Assembly (NCBI GenBank): GCA_029259995.1
Contig: JAJDEC010000528.1
Location: forward strand, 1-5,568
Length of the DNA: 5,568 bases
DNA from: Phycisphaerae bacterium
GTDB taxonomy: Bacteria > Planctomycetota > Phycisphaerae > UBA1845 > UTPLA1
Reading direction: 5' to 3'
Shown: one piece after another, positions 1 through 5,568 of the stretch
Layout of the letters: each line of letters begins with the position of its first letter
How positions within the stretch are numbered: position 1 is the stretch's first letter
The notes under the pieces: generated by a model
The model's database searches: none
The model's input: only the letters and a program-made list of their open reading frames with translations
What the model was told of the DNA's origin: nothing
Position numbers and translations under genes: made by a program

Positions 1-1655
1 CCGGTACTGTATTCAATTGGTTCTTGGCTCCGTCAATCAGGGCAGACGGCCGTGTGATTGTTTTCGCAAACCTGACGGGGCCCAGCATTGACGGAACCAA
101 CGCGGATTGCATCGTCAGCGAATCGGAGACTGGGCTTGAGCTGACTGCGCGTTCCGGTGATTTAGCGCCCGGTCTGGGCGGTGGTGTCCGCTTTGGCGAT
201 TTGCTTTATCCGATCCGTTCGAATTCCGCCGGGCAAGTCTTTTTTCGCTGCTATCTCGTTGGTGACGGAGTGACCGACGCCAACAATTCGGCGCTGGTTA
301 GAGGGGCAACAGGCTCGCTGGCCATCTTGGCTCGAGAGGGTGATCCTGTTCCCGGAGCCGGGCCGGGATTATTTTTTGGTGATTGCACGGACACGAATCC
401 CAAGATTAATGGTGACGGACAATGTGCCTTTCTTTGCAAAGTATCGGGGACGGGCGTTCATTCAGGGAATGATGTTGCGCTGTTTTCTGAGGGTTCGGGC
501 ATTCTCGAAATGGTTATTCGTGAGGGAGATCCCGCGCCAGGGGGCGACGTTGGTGACACAATCAACGATTTGGGAATCCCCGCCTTCAGCACGCTGCGAT
601 TGACGGATGGCGGTCATGTGACTTTCTATTCGTCATTGGCGGGGGCCAATGTCAATAGCGACAACGAGTATTGCGTGTATACGAATCGCAATGGCGCACT
701 GGAGATGATCGCTCGTGCCGGCGATCCGGCTCCGGGTGCCGGCGAAGGCGTGGTGTACGACACCGTGCTGCTGCCAACCGTCGACGTCACCGGCGGCATG
801 ATCATGAATACGTCGTTAACGGGGGCAGGTGTGCTGTACCCTTACGATCGTGCCTTGTTTTCGGAGAGGTCGGGCCCATTAACTTTGCTACATCGAGGCG
901 GCGATCCAGCGCCCGGGCTTGCGCCCGGTGTCACCTATTGGGCGTTCGACGGAGCTCAAGTTAATGAATTGGGCCAAATCGCATTCAATGGCGTGATCAC
1001 TGGTGCGGGCGTCAATTCAAGCAATAGTGACTGCATTTTCTCTGAGGGACCGGGCCCGATGACGCTGATTGCACGCGAGGGGGATCAGGCCACCGGCACT
1101 GCATCCGGGATACACTATACAAACTTTCAGGGGGCACCGATTGTCGCACCCGACGGCAAGACGCTTTTCTGGGGAGATGTGGCTGGCCCGGGTGTCGAAT
1201 TCAATGTGAATTCACGATGTGTCTGGATCGCGGATTCTGAAGGTGAATCGACGCTGATTGGTCGTCGTATGGATCCAATTGACATCGACGACGATCCACT
1301 CGTTGAAGACATCCGCAACATATACTTTGTGAATTTCGACACTGAAGGTGCTGAAGAAGCACGCGCATCTTGCTTCGATTCCGATGGCCGATTCGCGACG
1401 ACGATTTCGTTCTTTGGCGGTACGTCCGGCGTGTTTGTTGTCTCGTTGGAGGCATCGGAAGCGTGTGGATGTCTCGGAGACGTCAATGCCGACACAACAG
1501 TCAACAGCCTTGACGTGCAGGAATTCACGCGATGTCTGATCGCAAATTCCGGCGCTGATTGTTCTTGTGCAGATCTTGACAATGATGGCGGGCTCGATTT
1601 GGACGACTTGTCCATGTTTGTGGACATGCTCATCAACAATCCGAACTGTCAATGA
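1..1655 (+). CDS. Secreted tandem-repeat protein with dockerin-like C terminus, 5' partial
   Basis: Seen: an open frame from the left edge (first whole codon at base 3) to TGA at 1653-1655, about 550 codons. A TTG at 24 could be read as a start, but the frame is open upstream and the residues before it already belong to a repeat, so the gene begins outside the window and its signal peptide cannot be seen. Six clear repeats carry a G-D-x-x-x-G motif at 156-173, 339-356, 525-542, 720-737, 900-917 and 1080-1097 (spacing 60-65 residues). A decayed seventh lies near 1263-1280. Each unit also has an L-T-G-x-G-V-like turn, an A-L-F-S-E-like strand and an I-N-x-x-G-Q-like turn before a hydrophobic strand. 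A dockerin-like pair of calcium loops ends the protein. Family knowledge: such repeats (I believe named DUF7453 in databases) with dockerin-like tails are common in planctomycete exported proteins; function unknown. Inference: cell-surface or secreted beta-rich protein. Confidence 0.85.
   Translation, partial: GTVFNWFLAPSIRADGRVIVFANLTGPSIDGTNADCIVSESETGLELTARSGDLAPGLGGGVRFGDLLYPIRSNSAGQVFFRCYLVGDGVTDANNSALVRGATGSLAILAREGDPVPGAGPGLFFGDCTDTNPKINGDGQCAFLCKVSGTGVHSGNDVALFSEGSGILEMVIREGDPAPGGDVGDTINDLGIPAFSTLRLTDGGHVTFYSSLAGANVNSDNEYCVYTNRNGALEMIARAGDPAPGAGEGVVYDTVLLPTVDVTGGMIMNTSLTGAGVLYPYDRALFSERSGPLTLLHRGGDPAPGLAPGVTYWAFDGAQVNELGQIAFNGVITGAGVNSSNSDCIFSEGPGPMTLIAREGDQATGTASGIHYTNFQGAPIVAPDGKTLFWGDVAGPGVEFNVNSRCVWIADSEGESTLIGRRMDPIDIDDDPLVEDIRNIYFVNFDTEGAEEARASCFDSDGRFATTISFFGGTSGVFVVSLEASEACGCLGDVNADTTVNSLDVQEFTRCLIANSGADCSCADLDNDGGLDLDDLSMFVDMLINNPNCQ
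1464..1652 (+). other. Dockerin-like EF-hand pair at the C terminus of the repeat protein
   Basis: Two calcium-loop motifs are visible. The first starts at D (1479-1481) and reads DVNADTTVNSLD, with acidic or Asn residues at loop positions 1, 3, 5, 9 and 12, followed by a V-Q-E-F-T-R-C-L helix. The second starts at 1572 and reads DLDNDGGLDLDD, followed by L-S-M-F-V-D-M-L. This matches dockerin type I / EF-hand architecture. Six cysteines flank the loops (C-G-C before the first, one in the first helix, C-S-C before the second loop, one at the end), more than in classical cellulosomal dockerins, and suggest disulfide-stabilised folding outside the cytoplasm. Planctomycete dockerin-like tails are usually found without recognisable cohesins, so a role in surface retention or sorting is inference only. 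Confidence 0.75.
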
Positions 1656-1690
1656 CAGGAGTGCCAAGATTCTGTCATGTAATACCGTAA

Positions 1691-1729
1691 GCAGGCGGGG
1701 CGCATTCTCTGAGCCCGCCCGCTTTTATT
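1691..1729 (+). terminator. Rho-independent terminator of the repeat-protein gene
   Basis: GCAGGCGGG (1691-1699) pairs with CCCGCCCGC (1714-1722) in a 9-position GC-rich stem with one A/C mismatch and a 14-nt loop, followed directly by TTTTATT. It lies 35 bp after the plus-strand stop codon. Read on the minus strand the hairpin is followed by TTACGG, a poor U-tract, so it would terminate aceE only weakly. Confidence 0.8.
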
Positions 1730-1740
1730 GACTCGCGCAA

Positions 1741-1760
1741 GGATTTGCTCCGGCAAAACC
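1741..1760. repeat. Small inverted repeat in the convergent intergenic region
   Basis: GGATTTGC (1741-1748) and GCAAAACC (1753-1760) form an 8-position stem with a single A/A mismatch (T/T on the minus strand) around a 4-nt TCCG loop. It lies 56-75 bp past the aceE stop codon on the minus strand. No T-run follows it on that strand, so it is at most a 3'-end stabilising or processing hairpin for the aceE transcript. The rest of 1656-1815 shows no gene. Confidence 0.35.
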
Positions 1761-1815
1761 GATGACATTCATGCCACCTGGTTGATCGCCGCTCCTCGAA
1801 GCATGGGGCGCCTGC

Positions 1816-4500
1816 CTACCTTCGCCAGGGGTCATCCGACTCCGTGTCAATGCCGAACGTCTTGATCGCATCTTCGACCAGCGCCGCGTCGGCTTCGCCT
1901 CGGGCAACGAGGGCGTGCAGCGCCGCGACGATGATCGACTCGGCGTCGACCTCGAAGAATCGGCGCAGGTCCTCGCGGGCTTCGGAGCGGCCGAAGCCAT
2001 CCGTGCCGAGGGCGATAAACTGATCCGGGGCGAATCGGGCCAGCTGACCGGCCGTCATCTTGACGTAGTCACTTGCGGCGATGACGGGATATGGATCGTT
2101 CTCCAGTTGCTGCTGGAAGAACGACTTCTTCGGCGGCTTCGTCGGATGGAGGCGATTCCAACGTTCGCAGTGCATCGCTTCGCGTTGCAACTGCTGATAG
2201 CTGGTCACGCTCCAGACGTCGGCGGAGACGCCGAATCCTTCGGCGAGGGCTTCCTGCGCGCGGAGCGCTTCATTCAGGATCGAGCCGCTGCCGAACAGAT
2301 GGACCTTGGGCCACTCAGGGTTATCTCGGCCCGGCTTGTATAGATACATTCCGCGAATGATGCCTTCCGTGATCTCCTTTTCCGAGAGATGTTCGGGCAT
2401 CGCCGGCATGACGTAGGGTTCGTTCTCGATCGTGATGTAATAGAAGATGTCCTCCTGCTTGGTAAACATCCGATCGATGCCGGTCTCGATAATGATCGCC
2501 AACTCGTAGGCGTAGGCGGGATCGTAGGCCAGCAGGTTCGGAACGAGCATGGCCATAATATGACTGTTGCCGTCCTGATGCTGCAGGCCCTCGCCGGCAA
2601 GCGTCGTTCTTCCGGCCGTGGCGCCCATGAGGAATCCGCGCGTGCGCTGATCGCCGGCGGCCCAGATGCTGTCGCCGACACGCTGAAATCCGAACATCGA
2701 ATAATACGTGTAGAACGGAATCATGTTGACGCCGTGCGTGGCGTAGGCCGTGCCCGCCGCCGTGAACGACGCCATCGAACCGGCTTCCGTGATTCCCTCT
2801 TCGAGAATCTGGCCATCCTTCTTCTCGTGGTATCGCAGGAGCGTGTGCGAGTCGACGGGATCGTATTTCTGCCCGGCGTGGGCGTAGATGCCGTGTTTCT
2901 GAAACAGGCCTTCCATGCCGAACGTGCGCGCTTCGTCCGGGATGATCGGTACGACATACGGGCCGAATTTCTTGTCGCCAAGCAATCGCGTCAAGAGTCG
3001 AACGAACGCCATCGTTGTGGAGGCCTCTCGTCCGCCGCTGCCGCCGTGGAATTCGCTGAAGAGCTTCGACGGGACGGATTCCATCGGCTTGGCGTACACG
3101 TATCGACGGGGAACGGGGCCGCCATGTCGCTCCATGCAGTCAAGCAGGTATTGATTTTCGGCGCTGTCTTCGGGCGGTCGATAGAACGGGGCGTCGCGAA
3201 GCTCCTTGTCGGAGATCGGGATGTCGAAGCGATCGCGAAAGTCCTTCAACTCCTGATCGTTGAGTTTCTTCTGCTGGTGTGTGACATTTCGGCCTTCGCC
3301 GGATTCGCCGAGACCGTAGCCCTTGATGGTCCGCGCGAGAATCACAGTCGGCTGTCCCTCGTGTTCGACGGCGGACTTGAACGCTGCGTAGACCTTCTCC
3401 GGATCGTGGCCGCCGAGGCGCAGTTTCTCCAACTGCTGATCGGAGTGGTTTTCGACAAGGCGGGCAAGCCGCGGATCGGTGCCGAAGAAGTCTTCCCGTA
3501 TGTAATTACCTTCCGCGATCGAATACTTCTGCCATTGACCGTCGACCACGTTGCTCATGCGCTGCGGAAGCAGGTTATCCTCATCGGCGGCGAAAAGCGG
3601 ATCCCAGTCGTCGCCCCAGAGCACCTTGATGACATTCCAGCCGGCGCCGGAGAAGGCGGCTTCAAGTTCCTGGATGATGTTGCCGTTTCCGCGAACCGGA
3701 CCGTCGAGGCGCTGCAGGTTGCAGTTGACGACGAATGTCAGGTTGTCGAGCTTTTCGCGCGACGCGAGTGTGATGGCGCCGAGGCTTTCCGGTTCGTCGG
3801 TTTCGCCGTCGCCAAGGAAGGCCCAGACGCGGCAGTGATCCGTCTTGGCGAGTCCGCGATTGAGCAGGTAGCGATTGAATCGGGCCTGATAGATCGCGGA
3901 GATGGAGGCCAGCCCCATCGACACTGTCGGGAATTCCCAGAAGTCGGGCATCAACCACGGATGCGGATAGCTGGAAAGGCCGCCGCCTTCGGCGAGTTCC
4001 CGTCGGAAATTGTGCATCTGTTGAATCGTCAGGCGTCCTTCGAGGAATGCACGGGCGTAAAGACCGGGCGAGGCGTGGCCCTGGAAGTAGATCTGATCGC
4101 CGCTTCGTTCCGGCGTGTTCGCGCGAAAGAAATGATTCAGACCGACTTGCAGGAGCGTGGCGTTGCTGGCGAACGTCGAGATGTGTCCGCCGATGCCGCT
4201 GGATCTGCGATTGGCGCGCACAACGAGGCACATGGCGTTCCAGCGGATGATGCTCTTGAGCCGACGTTCGACGGCGCGATCGCCGGGGTAAGGCGGCTGG
4301 TTTTCGCGCGGGATCGTATTGATGTAGGGCGTGTTGGCGTTGAAGGGAAACGGGATTCCGGCGTCGCTTGCATGCTCGCGCAGCTCTCGAAGCAGATATC
4401 GAGCGCGCGGGGAGCCGTCTCGCTTGACGACGTCGGAAAGAGAATCGATCCACTCCTGCGTTTCCACAGGGTCCCAGTCGGTATGGATGTTCTTATGCAT
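1816..4500 (-). CDS. aceE: Pyruvate dehydrogenase E1 component, homodimeric type (AceE)
   Basis: Role: thiamine-diphosphate-dependent decarboxylation of pyruvate and reductive acetylation of the E2 lipoyl domain, the first step of the cytoplasmic pyruvate dehydrogenase complex (EC 1.2.4.1). Seen: 894 residues against 887 in E. coli AceE, collinear throughout. The E2-binding-type N terminus has D-P-V-E-T-Q-E-W (10-17). H106 lies in GGH and H142 in YFQGHASPG. The ThDP/Mg motif is GDGETDEPES (230-239) followed by NCNLQRLDGPVRGN (259-272). H408 lies in the mobile inner loop (NVTHQ), E572 in EEGITEAG and H641 in EGLQHQDG. These match the E. coli catalytic residues, recalled as H106, H142, D230, N258, H407, E571 and H640, at an offset of 0 or +1. 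The C-terminal transketolase-like domain (LGTDGFGRSEARE, 831-843) is intact. Start: ATG at 4500-4498; an in-frame TAA three codons upstream excludes a longer protein with ATG or TTG near. No clear Shine-Dalgarno sequence is visible. Context: no E2 or E3 gene adjoins it, and the 3' neighbour is convergent. Confidence 0.98.
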   Translation of the reverse strand: MHKNIHTDWDPVETQEWIDSLSDVVKRDGSPRARYLLRELREHASDAGIPFPFNANTPYINTIPRENQPPYPGDRAVERRLKSIIRWNAMCLVVRANRRSSGIGGHISTFASNATLLQVGLNHFFRANTPERSGDQIYFQGHASPGLYARAFLEGRLTIQQMHNFRRELAEGGGLSSYPHPWLMPDFWEFPTVSMGLASISAIYQARFNRYLLNRGLAKTDHCRVWAFLGDGETDEPESLGAITLASREKLDNLTFVVNCNLQRLDGPVRGNGNIIQELEAAFSGAGWNVIKVLWGDDWDPLFAADEDNLLPQRMSNVVDGQWQKYSIAEGNYIREDFFGTDPRLARLVENHSDQQLEKLRLGGHDPEKVYAAFKSAVEHEGQPTVILARTIKGYGLGESGEGRNVTHQQKKLNDQELKDFRDRFDIPISDKELRDAPFYRPPEDSAENQYLLDCMERHGGPVPRRYVYAKPMESVPSKLFSEFHGGSGGREASTTMAFVRLLTRLLGDKKFGPYVVPIIPDEARTFGMEGLFQKHGIYAHAGQKYDPVDSHTLLRYHEKKDGQILEEGITEAGSMASFTAAGTAYATHGVNMIPFYTYYSMFGFQRVGDSIWAAGDQRTRGFLMGATAGRTTLAGEGLQHQDGNSHIMAMLVPNLLAYDPAYAYELAIIIETGIDRMFTKQEDIFYYITIENEPYVMPAMPEHLSEKEITEGIIRGMYLYKPGRDNPEWPKVHLFGSGSILNEALRAQEALAEGFGVSADVWSVTSYQQLQREAMHCERWNRLHPTKPPKKSFFQQQLENDPYPVIAASDYVKMTAGQLARFAPDQFIALGTDGFGRSEAREDLRRFFEVDAESIIVAALHALVARGEADAALVEDAIKTFGIDTESDDPWRR

Positions 4501-4598
4501 CGCAACAGCTTAGTGGACGAAGTCCGAAGGTCAAGCAAACGCGGGGTTTACGCGGTTTTCGGGGGCAGAATCGGCAGGACGTGCAGTGGCGTTCGATC

Positions 4599-4610
4599 AC
4601 GATCGATCGT
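4599..4610. promoter_or_regulatory. 12-bp perfect palindrome upstream of aceE, possible operator
   Basis: ACGATCGATCGT reads identically on both strands. It sits 99-110 bp upstream of the aceE start codon, and a further CGATCA half-site adjoins it (4594-4599). Perfect palindromes of this size are typical of sites for dimeric repressors, and pyruvate dehydrogenase genes are often regulated this way (for example by PdhR in E. coli), but this does not match a motif I can name. It is also within the size that can arise by chance in GATC-rich DNA. Confidence 0.3.
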
Positions 4611-4673
4611 ATTCCCGGGGGCGCGTGCAATGCCGAGGCGAACTGGCGAAATATAGGGGGGAAGCCTGATGAA

Positions 4674-4704
4674 CGGCGTCGATTGTTTTGCTCGCCCGAC
4701 GCCG
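4674..4704. repeat. 8-bp GC-rich inverted repeat (hairpin) upstream of aceE
   Basis: CGGCGTCG (4674-4681) is the exact reverse complement of CGACGCCG (4697-4704), with a 15-nt AT-richer loop. A further G/U pair is possible inside the stem on the minus strand. It lies only 17 bp from the larger 4722-4806 element. No T-run follows on either strand, so it is not a standard terminator. Confidence 0.5.
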
Positions 4705-4721
4705 AGATTCAAGGTCATCCA

Positions 4722-4806
4722 GGCGGAATCGTTCTCAATCGTTGTTCTCAACTCCGAAGTCCTCTTGCAAGAACCCTCGGGAACCGAGTGGTCGAACGAT
4801 TCCGCC
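4722..4806. repeat. 85-bp element bounded by a perfect 13-bp inverted repeat
   Basis: GGCGGAATCGTTC (4722-4734) is the exact reverse complement of GAACGATTCCGCC (4794-4806). The 59 bp between them hold further potential helices. On the minus strand these are ACC-A-CUCGG/CCGAG-GGU with a UUC loop (4792-4773, one bulged A), UCU/AGA around UGCA (part of the 10-bp palindrome TCTTGCAAGA, 4763-4772) and GUUG/CAAC around a four-base loop (4752-4741, reading the plus strand as GTTG...CAAC). As RNA this would be a long closing stem with several short arms. No T-run follows on either side and no target-site duplication is visible. It fits a structured RNA element or small inverted-repeat unit better than a terminator. 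Role and strand are unknown. Confidence 0.6.
4731..4751. repeat. Two direct copies of GTTCTCAA with 13-bp period
   Basis: GTTCTCAA occurs at 4731-4738 and 4744-4751, and ATCGTT precedes both copies in overlapping form (4728-4733 and 4738-4743). The first copy overlaps the left arm of the 13-bp inverted repeat. It could be a small local duplication or a tandem protein-binding site. Confidence 0.4.
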
Positions 4807-4826
4807 GCTTTTCTAATTAGCGGTTG

Positions 4827-4882
4827 TTGGGATGAACACACAGACTCTCACGCGGCCATTCATTTGCTGAATGTCATCCCAA
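4827..4882. repeat. 9-bp inverted repeat spanning the aminopeptidase stop codon
   Basis: TTGGGATGA (4827-4835) is the exact reverse complement of TCATCCCAA (4874-4882), so on the minus strand the TGA stop of the aminopeptidase gene lies within one arm. The 38-nt loop contains a second stem, CATTC (4857-4861) with GAATG (4869-4873). No T-run follows on the minus strand, so this may be a 3'-end structure of the aminopeptidase mRNA, not an intrinsic terminator. Confidence 0.4.
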
Positions 4883-5568
4883 ATGCGATGGGTTGAGCCC
4901 TGTCAGTTCGTCCACGACGAACTCGCCGTCTTTCCGGATCAGGACATCATCAAAGTAGATTTCGCCGCCGCCGTATTCGGGTCGTTGGATCATGACAAGA
5001 TCCCAATGGACATCCGACTTGTTTCCGTTCGGCGCCTGGTCATAGCACGCACCGGGCGTGAGATGGATGCTGCCGGCGATTTTTTCGTCGAAGAGAATGT
5101 CCTTCATGGGCCGCGTGCAGTGCGGATTGAATCCGATGGCGAACTCACCGCAGAAGCGCGCGCCGGCGTCGGCGTCGAGGACTTCGTTGAGTTTCTGCGT
5201 ATTGCTGCTTGTGGCGTCGATGATCTTGCCGTCCTTGAATTCGAACCGGACGTCCGTGTGGGTCGTGCCTCGATAGAGTGACGGGGCGTTGTATCGAATC
5301 ACGCCGTTGATGGAGTCGCGGACGGGGGCCGTAAAGACTTCGCCATCGGGGATGTTCAGCTTGCCGTCACAGCCGACGGCGGGAATGCCCTTGGTGGAGA
5401 ATGAGAGTTCCGTGTCGTTGGGGCCGACGAGTCGAACGCGATCCGTGCGCTCCATCCAATCCTTCAGCGGAGCCATCGCCTTCGCCATCTTTGCATAATC
5501 GAGCGTGCAGACGTTGAAGTAGTAGTCCTCGAACGCGGGCGTCGACATCTCGGCCATTTGCGCCATTG
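4874..5568 (-). CDS. M29-family metallo-aminopeptidase, C-terminal part (5' partial)
   Basis: Role: removal of N-terminal amino acids from peptides by a two-metal exopeptidase of the AmpS/PepS/aminopeptidase T family, probably cytoplasmic. Seen: 230 residues, with an ATG at 5566-5564 at the very edge. The frame is not closed upstream, and family proteins are about 370 residues, so roughly 140 N-terminal residues lie outside the window and that ATG is unlikely to be the start. Numbering from it, the family signature is clear: NIPDGEVFTAP (71-81, metal-binding Glu76), GEFAIGFNP (140-148, Glu141), SIHLTPGACYD (166-176, His168 and Tyr175) and SDVHWDL (184-190, His187 and Asp189). These supply the Glu, Glu, His, Tyr, His, Asp set known for M29 metal binding and catalysis. 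The terminal stretch GGGEIYFDDVLIRKDG is also typical. It is followed by 373 bp before aceE on the same strand, so a tight operon is unlikely. Confidence 0.92.
   Translation of the reverse strand, partial: MAQMAEMSTPAFEDYYFNVCTLDYAKMAKAMAPLKDWMERTDRVRLVGPNDTELSFSTKGIPAVGCDGKLNIPDGEVFTAPVRDSINGVIRYNAPSLYRGTTHTDVRFEFKDGKIIDATSSNTQKLNEVLDADAGARFCGEFAIGFNPHCTRPMKDILFDEKIAGSIHLTPGACYDQAPNGNKSDVHWDLVMIQRPEYGGGEIYFDDVLIRKDGEFVVDELTGLNPSHLG

Larger units (their letters stand above)
4501..4873. other. Gene-free structured intergenic region between the aminopeptidase gene and aceE
   Basis: No convincing coding sequence is present in these 373 bp. Short open frames exist on both strands but lack recognisable protein features. 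The stretch carries several inverted repeats: 4827-4835/4874-4882 (9 bp), 4805-4809/4819-4823 (5 bp), 4722-4734/4794-4806 (13 bp), 4674-4681/4697-4704 (8 bp), a 12-bp palindrome at 4599-4610 and a small hairpin GGAC-GAA-GTCC at 4515-4525. A TATATT on the minus strand (4655-4650) could be a -10 element for aceE, which would give a leader of about 140 nt, but I see no well-spaced -35 box, so no promoter is called. The aceE promoter must lie here or upstream of the aminopeptidase gene. Confidence 0.6.

Noticed and set aside
24..26. TTG as the start codon of the repeat-protein gene
   Set aside because: The frame is open to the left edge and the residues before the TTG continue the repeat pattern, so the gene is truncated by the window.
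1725..1772. A 15-codon minus-strand mini-frame (ATG to TAA) after aceE
   Set aside because: It is too short to support, has no recognisable product and overlaps the intergenic hairpin and terminator region.
2389..4656. A 755-codon open frame on the plus strand, opposite aceE
   Set aside because: It is antisense to a full-length aceE whose catalytic motifs are all intact. The translation has no recognisable domain and looks like a codon-bias shadow of the GC-rich real gene.
4722..4806. The 85-bp element as a tRNA (Ser/Leu size, with a 7-bp acceptor-like GGCGGAA/TTCCGCC)
   Set aside because: On neither strand do the 17 bases before the 3' acceptor arm form a T-arm with a TTCGA-type loop, there is no encoded CCA and no anticodon arm can be placed.
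4722..4806. The 85-bp element as a recently inserted miniature transposon
   Set aside because: Its ends are inverted repeats, but the flanks (CATCCA to the left, GCTTTT to the right) show no target-site duplication, and copy number cannot be judged from one window.
4805..4823. CCGCT/AGCGG hairpin as an intrinsic terminator for the aminopeptidase gene
   Set aside because: The stem is only 5 bp, it overlaps the 13-bp inverted repeat, and on the minus strand it is followed by CGGAATC without a T-run.
4548..4841. A 97-codon minus-strand open frame in the intergenic region
   Set aside because: It begins with GTG, has no clear ribosome site or recognisable protein features, and runs through the inverted repeats, which better explain the sequence.

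Overview
The window looks like chromosomal DNA from a planctomycete-type bacterium, probably of the Phycisphaerae or a related uncultured lineage. This is inferred from gene style, not from a marker gene. The evidence is a secreted-type tandem-repeat protein ending in a dockerin-like EF-hand pair, a homodimeric AceE-type pyruvate dehydrogenase, and an M29 aminopeptidase. Base composition is moderately GC-rich throughout, and no mobile element, phage gene, CRISPR array, tRNA or rRNA is visible.

Layout. (1) Bases 1-1655, plus strand: the 3' part of a gene for a large extracellular repeat protein. It has six clear ~60-residue repeats carrying a GDPAPG-type motif, a degenerate seventh, and a Cys-rich dockerin-like C terminus. 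The frame is open at the left edge, so the true start lies outside. (2) Bases 1656-1815: short convergent intergenic region with a good rho-independent terminator for the plus-strand gene and a second small hairpin. (3) Bases 1816-4500, minus strand: complete aceE, pyruvate dehydrogenase E1, 894 residues, with every active-site residue I looked for in place. (4) Bases 4501-4873: a 373-bp gene-free stretch unusually rich in inverted repeats, including a perfect 13-bp inverted repeat enclosing 59 bp. (5) Bases 4874-5568, minus strand: the C-terminal 230 residues of an M29-family aminopeptidase, open at the right edge.

How they work together. AceE feeds pyruvate carbon into acetyl-CoA as part of the pyruvate dehydrogenase complex, but no E2 (aceF) or E3 (lpd) gene adjoins it here. 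The immediate 3' neighbour is convergent, so aceE must be the last gene of its transcript. The aminopeptidase lies upstream in the same direction, but the long structured gap argues for separate or attenuated expression. The repeat protein is functionally unrelated.

The three genes are ordinary members of known families. The most unusual part is the structured intergenic region between the aminopeptidase and aceE, which could hold a structured leader, a processed 3' UTR or a small RNA. I see no convincing new multi-gene system.
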